The position numbers and the translations under genes are program-made. From positions 419,450 through 483,449 of the forward strand of contig CAVTJO010000006.1 in the NCBI GenBank assembly GCA_963734955.1: a stretch of 64,000 bases of DNA. The letters run 5' to 3'. The notes under the pieces are model-generated. The model searched no databases, was not told the origin of the DNA, and saw nothing but the letters and a program-made list of their open reading frames with translations. Shown here in pieces: positions 34,130 to 42,919 of this stretch. Numbering within the stretch: the first letter of the stretch is position 1; every line of letters begins with the position of its first letter. Source of the DNA: UBA11986 sp963734955 (GTDB lineage Bacteria > Bacteroidota > Ignavibacteria > UBA10030 > UBA6906).

Positions 34130-35485
34130 ATGGCAAAGCGTATTCTTGTCATAGGCGGTCTGGCTGCGGGACCGAGTGCTGCGAGCAAGGCGGTTCGCAC
34201 AAGCCCCGATGTCGAAGTGGTTCTTTTCGAGCAGGGGGAACACATCTCATACGGGATATGTGAGATTCCGTACTACATCGGCGGGGAGGTGAAAGAAGAG
34301 GGCCTCGTCTCATATACCCCTGCGAGGTTGAAAGAGAAAAAGGGCGTCACGGCGTTTACGTTACACAGGGTCGAGGAGATTCAGCCGACGAAGCGGACAA
34401 TTGTCGTCCGTGACTTGCGGTCGGGAACAACAGTTGCGGAGAAGTATGATCGCCTCATCATTGCCACAGGATCACGACCAAGGACACTGGGAATTCCCGG
34501 TGAGGATTCACGCAACGTTTTTCACGTCAAGTCTCTGGATGAAGGGCTGCGTATCAGGAAGTTCATTGACGAGGAGAAACCGCGGCATGCTGTCATTATC
34601 GGCGGCGGTTATATCGGAATGGAAATGGCCGATGCCCTCAGACGGCGCAATCTCGACGTGACGCTGCTGCACAAACACAGCCTTCCGATGGTCGGTCTTG
34701 AACGGGAAACACGTGAGATCGTCCGACACCAGCTCGAACAGCACGGAGTGAATTTTGTTTCACAAGCTATGACGGAAGGTTTTGTTGTTGACAAGCAGCA
34801 AAGAGTGACACATGTCGTGACGTCGACCGGATCCTTTGAAACCGATCTTGTCATCCTTGCGCTCGGAGTATTGCCGAACTCAGAGATTGCAAAGGCTGCG
34901 GGAGTGCACGTCGGGACAATGAACGGCATCCTCACCGATCAGAGGCAGCAAACGAATCTTGACAACGTCTATGCCGCGGGCGATTGTTGTGAGGTGAAGA
35001 ACCTGGTCAACAACAAATCCATGTACATTCCCCTCGCTACCATTGCCAGCAAAGCGGGTTGGACTGCTGGAGAAAATGCTGCAGGCGGTAAAGCGACTTT
35101 CCGCGGAGCCATTCGAGCAATCGGAGTGAAGGTGTTTGATCTTGAAGTGGTCCAGGTGGGGATCGGCTCGGAAGAGGCGAAGGATGCCGGATACGACATC
35201 GCGACGGAAACAGTCACAGGATGGAACAAGGTGGCGATTATGCCGGGAAGTACCAAGACGACCATCCACATGATTGCCGATAAGCGAACGAGGCGATTGC
35301 TCGGGGCGAATTTGTACGGAGAATCGGGAGAGGTCCTCAGGGCTAACGCCCTTGCGGTTGCCATCCAACATCGGATCACCATCGATGAGATTCGGCAATG
35401 GGATTTGATCTACACGCCACCATTCTCGCCGCTGTGGGATCCGATACTTGTGGCAGCGAACGCCATGGCGAAGAAGTTGCGCTAG
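34130..35485 (+). CDS. CoA-disulfide reductase / NADH oxidase-type flavoprotein
   Basis: The 451-residue product has an FAD dinucleotide motif VIGGLAAGPSAASKA, the redox cysteine C44 in ISYGICEIPYYIGG, the second dinucleotide motif VIIGGGYIGMEMADALRR, TNLDNVYAAGDCCEV and a C-terminal dimerisation domain. The single-cysteine SFxxC-like arrangement is that of CoA-disulfide reductases, persulfide reductases and NADH oxidases/peroxidases; which one cannot be decided. It follows der by 6 bp and precedes upp by 42 bp. Confidence 0.88.
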   Translation: MAKRILVIGGLAAGPSAASKAVRTSPDVEVVLFEQGEHISYGICEIPYYIGGEVKEEGLVSYTPARLKEKKGVTAFTLHRVEEIQPTKRTIVVRDLRSGTTVAEKYDRLIIATGSRPRTLGIPGEDSRNVFHVKSLDEGLRIRKFIDEEKPRHAVIIGGGYIGMEMADALRRRNLDVTLLHKHSLPMVGLERETREIVRHQLEQHGVNFVSQAMTEGFVVDKQQRVTHVVTSTGSFETDLVILALGVLPNSEIAKAAGVHVGTMNGILTDQRQQTNLDNVYAAGDCCEVKNLVNNKSMYIPLATIASKAGWTAGENAAGGKATFRGAIRAIGVKVFDLEVVQVGIGSEEAKDAGYDIATETVTGWNKVAIMPGSTKTTIHMIADKRTRRLLGANLYGESGEVLRANALAVAIQHRITIDEIRQWDLIYTPPFSPLWDPILVAANAMAKKLR

Positions 35486-35527
35486 CGGTTTGCGGTCGCG
35501 ACCCATAAATCCATTCCAGGAAGAGAC

Positions 35528-36154
35528 ATGAAGAACCTCACCATCATCGATCATCCTCTCATCAAGCGGGATCTCTCGATCCTGAGGGATCAAAGAACCA
35601 ACAACCACCTTTTTCGGACAACACTCAGACGGATTTCGTCGGTGATGGCGTTTGAAGTAACACGTGACCTCGGACTGAAACGAGGTACTGTCCGCACTCC
35701 ATTGGAGAAAACCACCGGCTATACACTTGCCGAGGAGATCGTGATTGTGCCCGTACTGCGCGCAGGACTTGGATTGATTGAAGGGTTCCTTGATTTTCTC
35801 CCCGAGGCCCGAGTTGGTCACGTTGGCATTTATCGCAACGAGAAGACTCTGGAGCCTGTCGATTACTACTCAAAGTTTCCCCGTGTCCTCAACAAAGGGC
35901 TCGTTATGCTGCTGGACCCGATGCTCGCCACCGGTGGCAGCGGGACGGCGGCAATCTCATTCCTCAAGCAGAAGGGAGCGAAGAGAATCCGTTTCGTCAG
36001 TCTTCTTGCTGCTCCCGAAGGCGTCAGAAGAATCACAGCTGCTCATCCTGACGTTCGCATCTTCTCCACCGTCCTTGACCGGCAGTTGAACAAGCAAGGC
36101 TATATTCTTCCCGGCCTCGGCGATGCTGGTGATAGGATTTTCGGAACGGAATGA
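35528..36154 (+). CDS. upp: Uracil phosphoribosyltransferase
   Basis: The 208-residue product has IDHPLIKRDLSILRDQRT, VPVLRAGLGLIEGFLDFLP, VGHVGIYRNEKTLEPVDYY and the PRPP loop LLDPMLATGGSGTAAISFL. It makes UMP from uracil and PRPP in pyrimidine salvage. Good AGGAAGAG ribosome binding site. Normal length. Confidence 0.96.
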   Translation: MKNLTIIDHPLIKRDLSILRDQRTNNHLFRTTLRRISSVMAFEVTRDLGLKRGTVRTPLEKTTGYTLAEEIVIVPVLRAGLGLIEGFLDFLPEARVGHVGIYRNEKTLEPVDYYSKFPRVLNKGLVMLLDPMLATGGSGTAAISFLKQKGAKRIRFVSLLAAPEGVRRITAAHPDVRIFSTVLDRQLNKQGYILPGLGDAGDRIFGTE

Positions 36155-36196
36155 GGTTCCCTCTTCATCGTTGTAGTTCACTCGCCTGCAGTGTTC

Positions 36197-36225
36197 TTGA
36201 CATTCCCTGCCAAAGCACCTATATT
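36197..36225 (+). promoter_or_regulatory. Sigma-70-type promoter of the rsh gene
   Basis: TTGACA (36197-36202), a 17-base spacer and TATATT (36220-36225), with a likely start near 36232 and the ATG at 36286. Confidence 0.65.
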
Positions 36226-36285
36226 TTTGAAGAGCGAACTTGCTTCCCCCGGACAGAACATGGGAGGTAAGGCGTCAAGGCAATC

Positions 36286-38469
36286 ATGACAAACCCCAAG
36301 TTTAAGAAGAAGTTAGACGATCTGTTGCTCATCTGTCAGAAGAACCTCCGGAAGGTGGATGACAACCTTATCCGTCGTGCGTTCGAGTTTGGATTCAACG
36401 CTCACCGCCACGACATCCGCGCCTCCGGAGAACCGTTCTTCGACCATCCTTACGAAGTCGCAAAGATCGTAGCCAAGGAAATTCCCCTCGATGATGTGTC
36501 TGTTGCCGCGGCCCTCCTCCACGATGTGGCTGAAGATACTGATTATGAAATCAATGACATCCGTGCAGAGTTCGGCGATACGATCGCTGAAATCGTCGAC
36601 GGTGCCACGAAGATCTCCGATATCTTCAAAAGTCACGAAGTGACTCAGGCGGAAAGCTACCGCAAAATGTTGCTCTCCATGGTCGACGACGTCAGAGTGA
36701 TGCTGGTGAAATTCGCCGACCGTCTTCATAACATGCGCACGCTGGAGTATCTTCCCCCCGACAAACAGAAACGCCTGGCAAAAGAAACGCTTGACATCTA
36801 TGCTCCGTTTGCCCATCGCTTCGGTCTCGCCAATATCAAATGGGAGCTGGAGGATCTCTCGTTCAAGTATCTGAACCGGGAGGCCTATGACATGCTTGTT
36901 CATGATATCAAGTCACGGAGGCGGGAGCGCGAACACTACGTGAAGAAATTTGCGGAGCCGATCGAGAAGCGCTTGAAGGAGGCGGGTTTCAAGTTTGAAA
37001 TCAGCGGACGCCCGAAGCATCTCTTCAGCATCTACAACAAGATGCTGAAACGCAACAAATCCCTGGAAGAGATCTATGATCTCTTCGCCGTCCGCATCAT
37101 TCTCGACACGGACAACAGCAACGATTGCTTCACGGTCTACGGGATTGCCTCCGACATCTATACCCCCAATCCCGAAAGATTCAAGAACTATATTTCGGTC
37201 CCCAAGAAGAACGGGTATCAATCGATTCACACGACCGTGTTTGGTCCCGAAGGCAAGATGGTGGAGGTTCAGATCCGCACGCGCGGGATGCACGAGGTTG
37301 CCGAGCGTGGTGTTGCGGCACACTGGATGTACAAGGAAAACACGGCAATTGACGAAGAGCTCTCCAACTGGGTTACGTGGGTGAGGGAAATTTTCGAGAG
37401 TGCCGCCGAGGGTCAGGTGCCAACGCAGCAGTTGATGGAGAGTTTCAAGCTCAACCTGTACCAGGAGGAAATCTATGTCTTCACGCCGAAGGGCGAGTTG
37501 AAGATCCTCCCGAATGGCGCAACCCCGATTGATTTCGCCTACGAAATCCACTCGAAGGTTGGTGATCACTGCATTGCGGCGAAAGTCGGCGGACGAATTG
37601 TTCCCCTCGACACCCAACTGCGCAGCGGCGACCAGGTGGAGATCATTACATCGAAGAGCCAGACCCCGAATCCCGACTGGGAGAAATCATGCGTTACACA
37701 CAAGGCGAAATCGCATATCCGTCGTTGGATGAGAGATGAGCAGCGCAAGGCGATTGAAGAAGGACGGGAGTTGTGGGAGAAGAAGGTGAAGAAGGCAAAG
37801 TTGAGCATTAGTGAGGATGACCTCAACAAGTTCCTTGCGGAGAAACGACTTGAGAATGTCGGAATGTTCTACCTTGGTATCCGTCAGGAAAAAATCAACG
37901 CCGATGAGATCGTCAAGATGATCCAGGATGAGCAGAAGCATCCTGCTGCGGTCGTCACAGAGGAAGGAAGGATCGAAGGGCTCTTCGACAAGTTTGTCTC
38001 CTCGGCACGTGGCATAGCCGGCGGGATTGTCCTCGAAGGGAAACAGGAAAATTACATGCATAACTATGCCAAATGCTGTAACCCCATTCCGGGCGATGAT
38101 GTTGTAGGATTTGTGACGACGGGTGAGGGAATCAAGATCCACCGTCGCTCCTGTCGGAACATCAAGCTCATGATGGGGATGGATGTGAAGAGGTTCGTCG
38201 AGGTTGGTTGGCCGCTGGAGAATGGGCATATGTTTGTCGCCGCCGTGAGAATCTCGGGAGATGATCGGCCCGGCATGCTCAGCGATATCACGCATGCAAT
38301 TTCCACGTATCTGAACACCAATATCCGGAGCGTTAATCTCGACTCCGAGCATTCAATGTTTCAGGGAACATTCATCCTGTACGTGAAAGATACCGAACAC
38401 CTTTCCCGTATTCTCGAGCGTATCAGGAAAATCAAGGGTGTGAGGAGTACGGAACGCCTTGAAGAGTAA
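36286..38469 (+). CDS. Bifunctional (p)ppGpp synthetase/hydrolase (RelA/SpoT)
   Basis: The 727-residue product has the HD hydrolase domain (HPYEVAKIVAKE, ALLHDVAEDTDYEINDI, FADRLHNMRTLEYLP), the synthetase domain (DLFAVRIILDT, NGYQSIHTTVFGP, VEVQIRTRGMHEVAE), a TGS domain (VFTPKGELKILPNGATPIDF) and C-terminal conserved-cysteine and ACT domains (YAKCCNPIPGDDVVGF, ISGDDRPGMLSDITHAI). HD motifs are complete, so both synthesis and hydrolysis of the alarmone are expected. It has its own promoter and is followed by ruvX after 6 bp. Confidence 0.95.
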   Translation: MTNPKFKKKLDDLLLICQKNLRKVDDNLIRRAFEFGFNAHRHDIRASGEPFFDHPYEVAKIVAKEIPLDDVSVAAALLHDVAEDTDYEINDIRAEFGDTIAEIVDGATKISDIFKSHEVTQAESYRKMLLSMVDDVRVMLVKFADRLHNMRTLEYLPPDKQKRLAKETLDIYAPFAHRFGLANIKWELEDLSFKYLNREAYDMLVHDIKSRRREREHYVKKFAEPIEKRLKEAGFKFEISGRPKHLFSIYNKMLKRNKSLEEIYDLFAVRIILDTDNSNDCFTVYGIASDIYTPNPERFKNYISVPKKNGYQSIHTTVFGPEGKMVEVQIRTRGMHEVAERGVAAHWMYKENTAIDEELSNWVTWVREIFESAAEGQVPTQQLMESFKLNLYQEEIYVFTPKGELKILPNGATPIDFAYEIHSKVGDHCIAAKVGGRIVPLDTQLRSGDQVEIITSKSQTPNPDWEKSCVTHKAKSHIRRWMRDEQRKAIEEGRELWEKKVKKAKLSISEDDLNKFLAEKRLENVGMFYLGIRQEKINADEIVKMIQDEQKHPAAVVTEEGRIEGLFDKFVSSARGIAGGIVLEGKQENYMHNYAKCCNPIPGDDVVGFVTTGEGIKIHRRSCRNIKLMMGMDVKRFVEVGWPLENGHMFVAAVRISGDDRPGMLSDITHAISTYLNTNIRSVNLDSEHSMFQGTFILYVKDTEHLSRILERIRKIKGVRSTERLEE

Positions 38470-38475
38470 CCACCG

Positions 38476-38922
38476 ATGAAAGCCTTACCCGGCCGAATTC
38501 TTTCCGTCGACTATGGCACAAGGCGCGTTGGTGTGGCAGTCAGCGATCCCATGCGTGTAATCGCACAGGGCGTTACGACGCTGGACAATGACAATACCTT
38601 GATCGAGAAGTTGTCGGGAGTGATCCATCAGCATGAAGTTGTCCATGTGGTGGTCGGGATGCCGTATAGCGCTGATGGGGGGAAGGGAGCCAAGGCGATG
38701 GAAGTCGAGGAATTCATCGGCCGCTTGAAAATCGCCGTTGAGCTTCCTATTGAGACCTGGGACGAAAGCTACTCATCCGTGAATGCGCATCGCGTTTTCG
38801 TCGAAACAGGGATGAAGAGAAAGAAACGGCGGGAGAAAAGAAGGGTGGACGAGATGGCTGCGCGTCTCCTGCTCCAGGAGTATCTCGATCATCACGGAAC
38901 ACCTGCTGCCGGTAACGGTTGA
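38476..38922 (+). CDS. ruvX: RuvX/YqgF-type pre-16S rRNA nuclease / Holliday junction resolvase
   Basis: The 148-residue product opens ILSVDYGTRRVGVAVSDPMR, then VVVGMPYSADG and WDESYSSVNAH, the RNase H-like core of YqgF with its acidic residues (D in SVDYG and WDE). Family members process the 5' end of 16S rRNA. Lys/Arg-rich helix near the end (KRKKRREKRR). Normal length. Confidence 0.92.
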   Translation: MKALPGRILSVDYGTRRVGVAVSDPMRVIAQGVTTLDNDNTLIEKLSGVIHQHEVVHVVVGMPYSADGGKGAKAMEVEEFIGRLKIAVELPIETWDESYSSVNAHRVFVETGMKRKKRREKRRVDEMAARLLLQEYLDHHGTPAAGNG

Positions 38923-38964
38923 TCGGGTTGAAGAGAGTATAGTGTTGAAATCATTGGTACTGCC

Positions 38965-39807
38965 ATGAATGGTGTGCAGCGTCGTTTTGAGTGGATGGGT
39001 CAACATCCTATGAAGACGCTTGCCATCGTTGTCGGGTTGTTCCTCCTCTATGAACTTCTCACCATTCCATATCTGAGCATAGCAAACCTGGGAACGCAAA
39101 ACCCCTCGGAGACGGCACTCATGCTGCAACGGGTGCGGGAAGCTGAACAGGACGGGAAGAAACTCAGGGTTGTGCAGCGATGGGTTCCCCTTTCACACAT
39201 TTCGAAGAATCTGATTGAAGCCGTTATTGTTGCGGAGGACGGAACTTTCTACTCCCACGGTGGAGTGGATTGGTTCGAGGTACGGGAATCAATTGAGAAA
39301 AATATCGATGAGGGTCGGGCAGCGCGGGGTGCGAGCACGATTACGCAGCAGCTTGCCAAGAACCTGTTCCTGTCTACCTCGAAGGATCCAATCAGGAAAC
39401 TGAAAGAGCTCATTATCACGCTGCTGTTGGAACACCAGTTGACCAAGAGCAGAATACTCGAGATTTATCTCAATGTTATTGAATGGGGCCGAGGTGTCTA
39501 TGGCGCCGAAGCGGCAGCGCAAACCTACTTTGGAAAGCCTGCAAGCGCTTTGACGCTTGATGAGGCCACGCGACTTGCAGCCATTATTCCAAGCCCGTTA
39601 CGGCACCGACCCAATGACAACAGCCGCTACGTGATGCGACGAAAGGGCATCGTTCTGCGGCGGATGGAGGCACGATATTCGACTGATCAGCCACAGAATG
39701 AGGAGAATCCGTCAAGCGATACCATCGATCAACACCCTTCAACCGACACGCCGACCGGGCAGGAAGATTCTACTGACATTGAAGAGGAAGCAAACCATGG
39801 ACTATAA
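38965..39807 (+). CDS. mtgA: Monofunctional peptidoglycan glycosyltransferase
   Basis: The 280-residue product has an N-terminal membrane anchor (LAIVVGLFLLYELLTIPYL) and a GT51 domain: AVIVAEDGTFYSHGGVDWF with the catalytic Glu, RGASTITQQLAKNLFLS, KLKELIITLLLEHQLTK, ILEIYLNVIEWGRGVYG and AARLAAIIP-like TRLAAIIPSPLRHRP. No transpeptidase domain follows, so it polymerises glycan strands only. The last 45 residues are low-complexity and polar. Its stop overlaps the next gene by 11 bp. Confidence 0.93.
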   Translation: MNGVQRRFEWMGQHPMKTLAIVVGLFLLYELLTIPYLSIANLGTQNPSETALMLQRVREAEQDGKKLRVVQRWVPLSHISKNLIEAVIVAEDGTFYSHGGVDWFEVRESIEKNIDEGRAARGASTITQQLAKNLFLSTSKDPIRKLKELIITLLLEHQLTKSRILEIYLNVIEWGRGVYGAEAAAQTYFGKPASALTLDEATRLAAIIPSPLRHRPNDNSRYVMRRKGIVLRRMEARYSTDQPQNEENPSSDTIDQHPSTDTPTGQEDSTDIEEEANHGL

Positions 39808-40474
39808 GGACGTCAAACGATTGATTGAGCAAGGCGAAGGGTTTGAGATAGAGTTCAAGCGAAAGGTGTCCACGCCCGAAAAGATTGCCCGGGCCCTCAT
39901 AGCATTTGCCAACACCAAAGGCGGGCACATCCTCTTCGGAGTTGACGACGACGGCTCGATTGTTGGAGTGGAAAGCGAGAAGAGCGAAGTGGAGATGATC
40001 AGGCACGCGGGGTTATTCTGCTGCTCTCCGGAGATCGAGCCGTTGATCGATATCGTGGCGTTTGATGGAGATGACGTGATCGTGGCGTATGTGCCTGAGA
40101 GCGATACCAAACCGCACATGTTTATCGGCTCCGGCAACGGGAATGGTTCGGAGCATGAGGAGGAGGAAACGAAGGTGTTTATCCGCGTGAACGACAAGAC
40201 AGTGATGGCAAGCAAGGAAGTGGTACGGATTCTCCGGGATGAACGGGTTGATGCGCCTCCAATGCAGATCGAGGTCGGGGAGAACGAAAAACGTCTCTTT
40301 GGATATCTCAACGTCAACGAGCGGATCACCACCAAGGAATTCAGTCACCTGGTGAACATCTCGGAGCAGCGCGCTTCACGGATACTCACGTCCCTTGTTC
40401 GTGCGGGGGTCATACGCATCCACACAATGGAAAAGAGTGACTACTTCACTCTCGCCTATAACGTGTTCAAATAG
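39797..40474 (+). CDS. AlbA_2 (Schlafen-type) DNA-binding domain protein
   Basis: The 225-residue product has the AlbA_2 core GFEIEFKRKVSTPEKIARAL and AFANTKGGHILFGVDDDGSIVG, then VIVAYVPESDTKPHMFI and VFIRVNDKTVMASKEVVRIL. The C-terminal 70 residues look like a winged helix (KRLFGYLNVNERITTKEFSHL, ISEQRASRILTSLVRAGVI). Such proteins are usually called ATP-binding or transcriptional regulators; real function unknown. Start at 39797 overlaps the mtgA end by 11 bp. Confidence 0.85.
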   Translation: MDYKDVKRLIEQGEGFEIEFKRKVSTPEKIARALIAFANTKGGHILFGVDDDGSIVGVESEKSEVEMIRHAGLFCCSPEIEPLIDIVAFDGDDVIVAYVPESDTKPHMFIGSGNGNGSEHEEEETKVFIRVNDKTVMASKEVVRILRDERVDAPPMQIEVGENEKRLFGYLNVNERITTKEFSHLVNISEQRASRILTSLVRAGVIRIHTMEKSDYFTLAYNVFK

Positions 40475-40475
40475 A

Positions 40476-41012
40476 CTACCGTGCATTCCAGATTCTCACA
40501 AGGTCGAACAGCGCGATGCCGTAAGCGACTGCGGCATTTAATGACTGTTTGGTACCATACATGGGGATGTCGATGGCAACGTCTGCTGTATCAATAATCT
40601 GTGGAGACACTCCCGTGATTTCATTGCCGATGACGAGACAAATCGGAAAATCCTGTTTCCGGATGGAGGTGTAGGGGACGCTCCCTGTGGTCTGTTCCAG
40701 CACGCACACCTTTGCTCCCTCGGATTTTGCGGCCCTGATCGCATCAAGGGGATCGGCATGATACTCCCAGGGCACGCTCTTGGTTGAACCAAGAGCTGTC
40801 TTGTCAATTTCTTTCCTTGGCGGATGAGGCGTGTATCCGCAAAGATACAGCTTTTGTATGAGAGCCCCGTCCGATGTTCTGAACATTGACCCGACATTAT
40901 AAAGGCTCCGAATATTGTCCAGAAGCCCGTAGATGGGTAACCTCTTGGCTTTTGGAATCGCTTCCAGAGTCAGCCGCTTCGATAATATTTCGCCATGAGA
41001 GAGTTTTCGCAC
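40476..41012 (-). CDS. TrmH-family (SPOUT) RNA 2'-O-methyltransferase
   Basis: The 178-residue product has LLDNIRSLYNVGSMFRTSDG, LYLCGYTPHPP, KTALGSTKSVPWEY, CLVIGNEITGVSPQIID and IPMYGTKQSLNAAVAYGIAL, the SPOUT motifs 1-3 with the SAM-binding trefoil knot. It has no extra N-terminal domain, as in TrmL/TrmH-like tRNA enzymes; target not predictable. GTG start. It ends 1 bp from the convergent AlbA_2 gene and has a promoter at 41036-41064. Confidence 0.9.
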   Translation of the reverse strand: MRKLSHGEILSKRLTLEAIPKAKRLPIYGLLDNIRSLYNVGSMFRTSDGALIQKLYLCGYTPHPPRKEIDKTALGSTKSVPWEYHADPLDAIRAAKSEGAKVCVLEQTTGSVPYTSIRKQDFPICLVIGNEITGVSPQIIDTADVAIDIPMYGTKQSLNAAVAYGIALFDLVRIWNAR

Positions 41013-41035
41013 AGGTTCTCCGTGAACAGCGCAGG

Positions 41036-41064
41036 AATATAAAGAAAAACATGTGTCTTCTCAA
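41036..41064 (-). promoter_or_regulatory. Promoter of the TrmH-family gene
   Basis: On the minus strand TTGAGA (41064-41059), 17 bases and TATATT (41041-41036), about 25 bases before the GTG start. Confidence 0.5.
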
Positions 41065-41103
41065 AGAAAAACGCTGCCAAACGCTATCAGGATGTGAAGC
41101 CGT

Positions 41104-41132
41104 TTGCGGTAGTAAACTGAATTGCGTATATT
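41104..41132 (+). promoter_or_regulatory. Promoter of cmk-ispH
   Basis: TTGCGG (41104-41109), 17 bases and TATATT (41127-41132), about 20 bases before the start of cmk. The -35 box is weak. Confidence 0.42.
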
Positions 41133-41153
41133 AATTGCCTCAAGACGTTCAGT

Positions 41154-41852
41154 GTGTGTTTGAGCAAGAGGAACCTGGTAATCGCGATAGACGGGCCCGC
41201 TGGCTCGGGAAAGTCGACGACGGCGCGATTCGTTGCGGATCGGTTGGGCCTCTTGCACATCGACACCGGCGCAATGTACCGGGCGGTAACGTTAAAGGTG
41301 CTTGAACGTGGTCTGAGCCCGCATGACGTTGAGGCGGTCTCCAACCTGATTGACTCGACCACGGTGGAATTGAAGCGAAGGGACTCCTCGTTACGCGTTC
41401 TCCTGGATGCCAAAGACGTTACGGACCGTATCAGGGATCCTGATGTGACTCGTGCTGTCAGCGCCGTCAGCAGGATTCGTCATGTACGCCAGGCCATGGT
41501 GAAACAGCAACGGGCAATGGGTCTGAGTCAGGGGGTTGTGCTGGAAGGGAGGGACATCGGAACGGTGGTTTTCCCGGATGCTGACCTCAAGATCTTTCTT
41601 GTCGCATCGCTTGAAGCTCGTGCTGAACGACGCGAGAAGGAATTGGCGGGAAAAGGGATCAGCATCAGCCGGCCGAAATTGATGGACGAAATTGAGGAAC
41701 GCGACAAACTCGATTCAACGCGGGAAGAAAGCCCGTTGAGACGGGCGGATGATGCGATTGAGATCGACACTTCGAAGCTGAGTATTCTGCAGCAGGTGGG
41801 GTTCGTGGTGGAGAAAGCAAAAGAGATTCTGGACAGGATGAATAAAGAATGA
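41154..41852 (+). CDS. cmk: Cytidylate kinase
   Basis: The 232-residue product has VIAIDGPAGSGKSTTARFVAD, LHIDTGAMYRAVTLKVL, GVVLEGRDIGTVVFPDADLKIFL (partial pattern), and DSTREESPLRRADDAIEIDTS, the motif set of bacterial CMP/dCMP kinase. GTG at 41154 is used; a TTG at 41160 is equally good. It overlaps ispH by 4 bp and heads the cmk-ispH-rpsA order common in this phylum and in Firmicutes. Confidence 0.95.
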   Translation: MCLSKRNLVIAIDGPAGSGKSTTARFVADRLGLLHIDTGAMYRAVTLKVLERGLSPHDVEAVSNLIDSTTVELKRRDSSLRVLLDAKDVTDRIRDPDVTRAVSAVSRIRHVRQAMVKQQRAMGLSQGVVLEGRDIGTVVFPDADLKIFLVASLEARAERREKELAGKGISISRPKLMDEIEERDKLDSTREESPLRRADDAIEIDTSKLSILQQVGFVVEKAKEILDRMNKE

Positions 41853-42739
41853 AGGTTACCATCGATCAGCACTCCGGATTTTGTTGGGGTGTTGTCCGGA
41901 CTATTGACATTGCCGAGGAGGAGCTCAAGGAGACCCCGACCATGTATTCCCTTGGCCCGATTATTCACAACCCGATGGAGATTGACCGGCTTGCGAACAA
42001 GGGCCTTGAGACGATCAGCCACGATGACTTTGAGCGACTCGAAGGTCAGAAGGTGCTCATCCGCGCCCATGGTGAACCACCTGCGACGTATGAGCTGGCG
42101 CGCAAACACAGAATCACGCTTGTGGATGCAACATGTCCCGTAGTGACAAAAGTCCAGGAGCGTATCCGCAAGTTCTATGACAAGGGATATCAGATTGTCA
42201 TCTTCGGGAAGAAGGATCATGCCGAGGTGGTTGGACTCGTCGGTGTGACGAACGGAGAGGCGGTCGTGATCAAGTCCGTGGAGGAGACATCGAAGGTTGA
42301 TCCCAGGCGGAAGACAGTGCTCTTTTCCCAGACAACAATGGACAAGGGAACGTTCTACGAGATTGCAGGCGTCCTGAGAGAGAAAATCAAGGATCTTGAA
42401 GTCGGTACGTTCGAAGAATCGGCCATTGACTTTCACGCCAAGGACACGATCTGCGGACAGGTTTCCGGGCGTGACAAGAAACTTCGGGAGTTTGCATCGC
42501 AGAACGATATCGTTATTTTTGTCGCAGGGAGGAACTCCTCCAACGGAAAAGTGCTGTTTGAGATTTGTCGTGAGGCTAATCCCAGTACGTATTTCGTTGA
42601 AGATGAGTCTGAATTGAAGCGTGAATGGTTTGAAGGAAAGGAAACGGTGGGAATCAGTGGTGCAACGTCGACCCCTCAATGGTTGATGGAGCGTGTGAAA
42701 CTGGCCGCCGAAATCGTCGTTCAAACTGTAACGGTGTAG
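41849..42739 (+). CDS. ispH: 4-hydroxy-3-methylbut-2-enyl diphosphate reductase
   Basis: The 296-residue product has the three cluster cysteines in SGFCWGVVRT, VDATCPVVTKV and DTICGQVSGRDKK, plus IIHNPMEIDRL, LIRAHGEPP and VAGRNSSNGKVLFEIC. It reduces HMBPP to IPP and DMAPP as last step of the MEP isoprenoid pathway with a [4Fe-4S] cluster, presumably made by the SUF system. No fusion to S1 domains; rpsA is a separate gene 180 bp downstream. Confidence 0.96.
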   Translation: MKVTIDQHSGFCWGVVRTIDIAEEELKETPTMYSLGPIIHNPMEIDRLANKGLETISHDDFERLEGQKVLIRAHGEPPATYELARKHRITLVDATCPVVTKVQERIRKFYDKGYQIVIFGKKDHAEVVGLVGVTNGEAVVIKSVEETSKVDPRRKTVLFSQTTMDKGTFYEIAGVLREKIKDLEVGTFEESAIDFHAKDTICGQVSGRDKKLREFASQNDIVIFVAGRNSSNGKVLFEICREANPSTYFVEDESELKREWFEGKETVGISGATSTPQWLMERVKLAAEIVVQTVTV

Positions 42740-42919
42740 TTATAAGGAAGTGAGCATTCCGGAAACGGATGCACATAGTCATCACAAATACACTATATCA
42801 ATAACTCAACACGCCCTTGCAAGTGATCGTATGCGATGATTTGATGACGTCATTGCACACAGACCTTGCACGGATGTCCCGGCAAGCCCGGGACGGTATG
42901 TAAAACAATCGGAGGATGA

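Noticed and set aside
34880..35821. 313-residue minus-strand frame
   Set aside because: Antisense to the flavoprotein and upp genes, both of which are unmistakable.
41528..42724. 398-residue open frame on the minus strand
   Set aside because: Lies antisense to cmk and ispH, has no domain pattern and low-plausibility composition; a shadow of the real genes.
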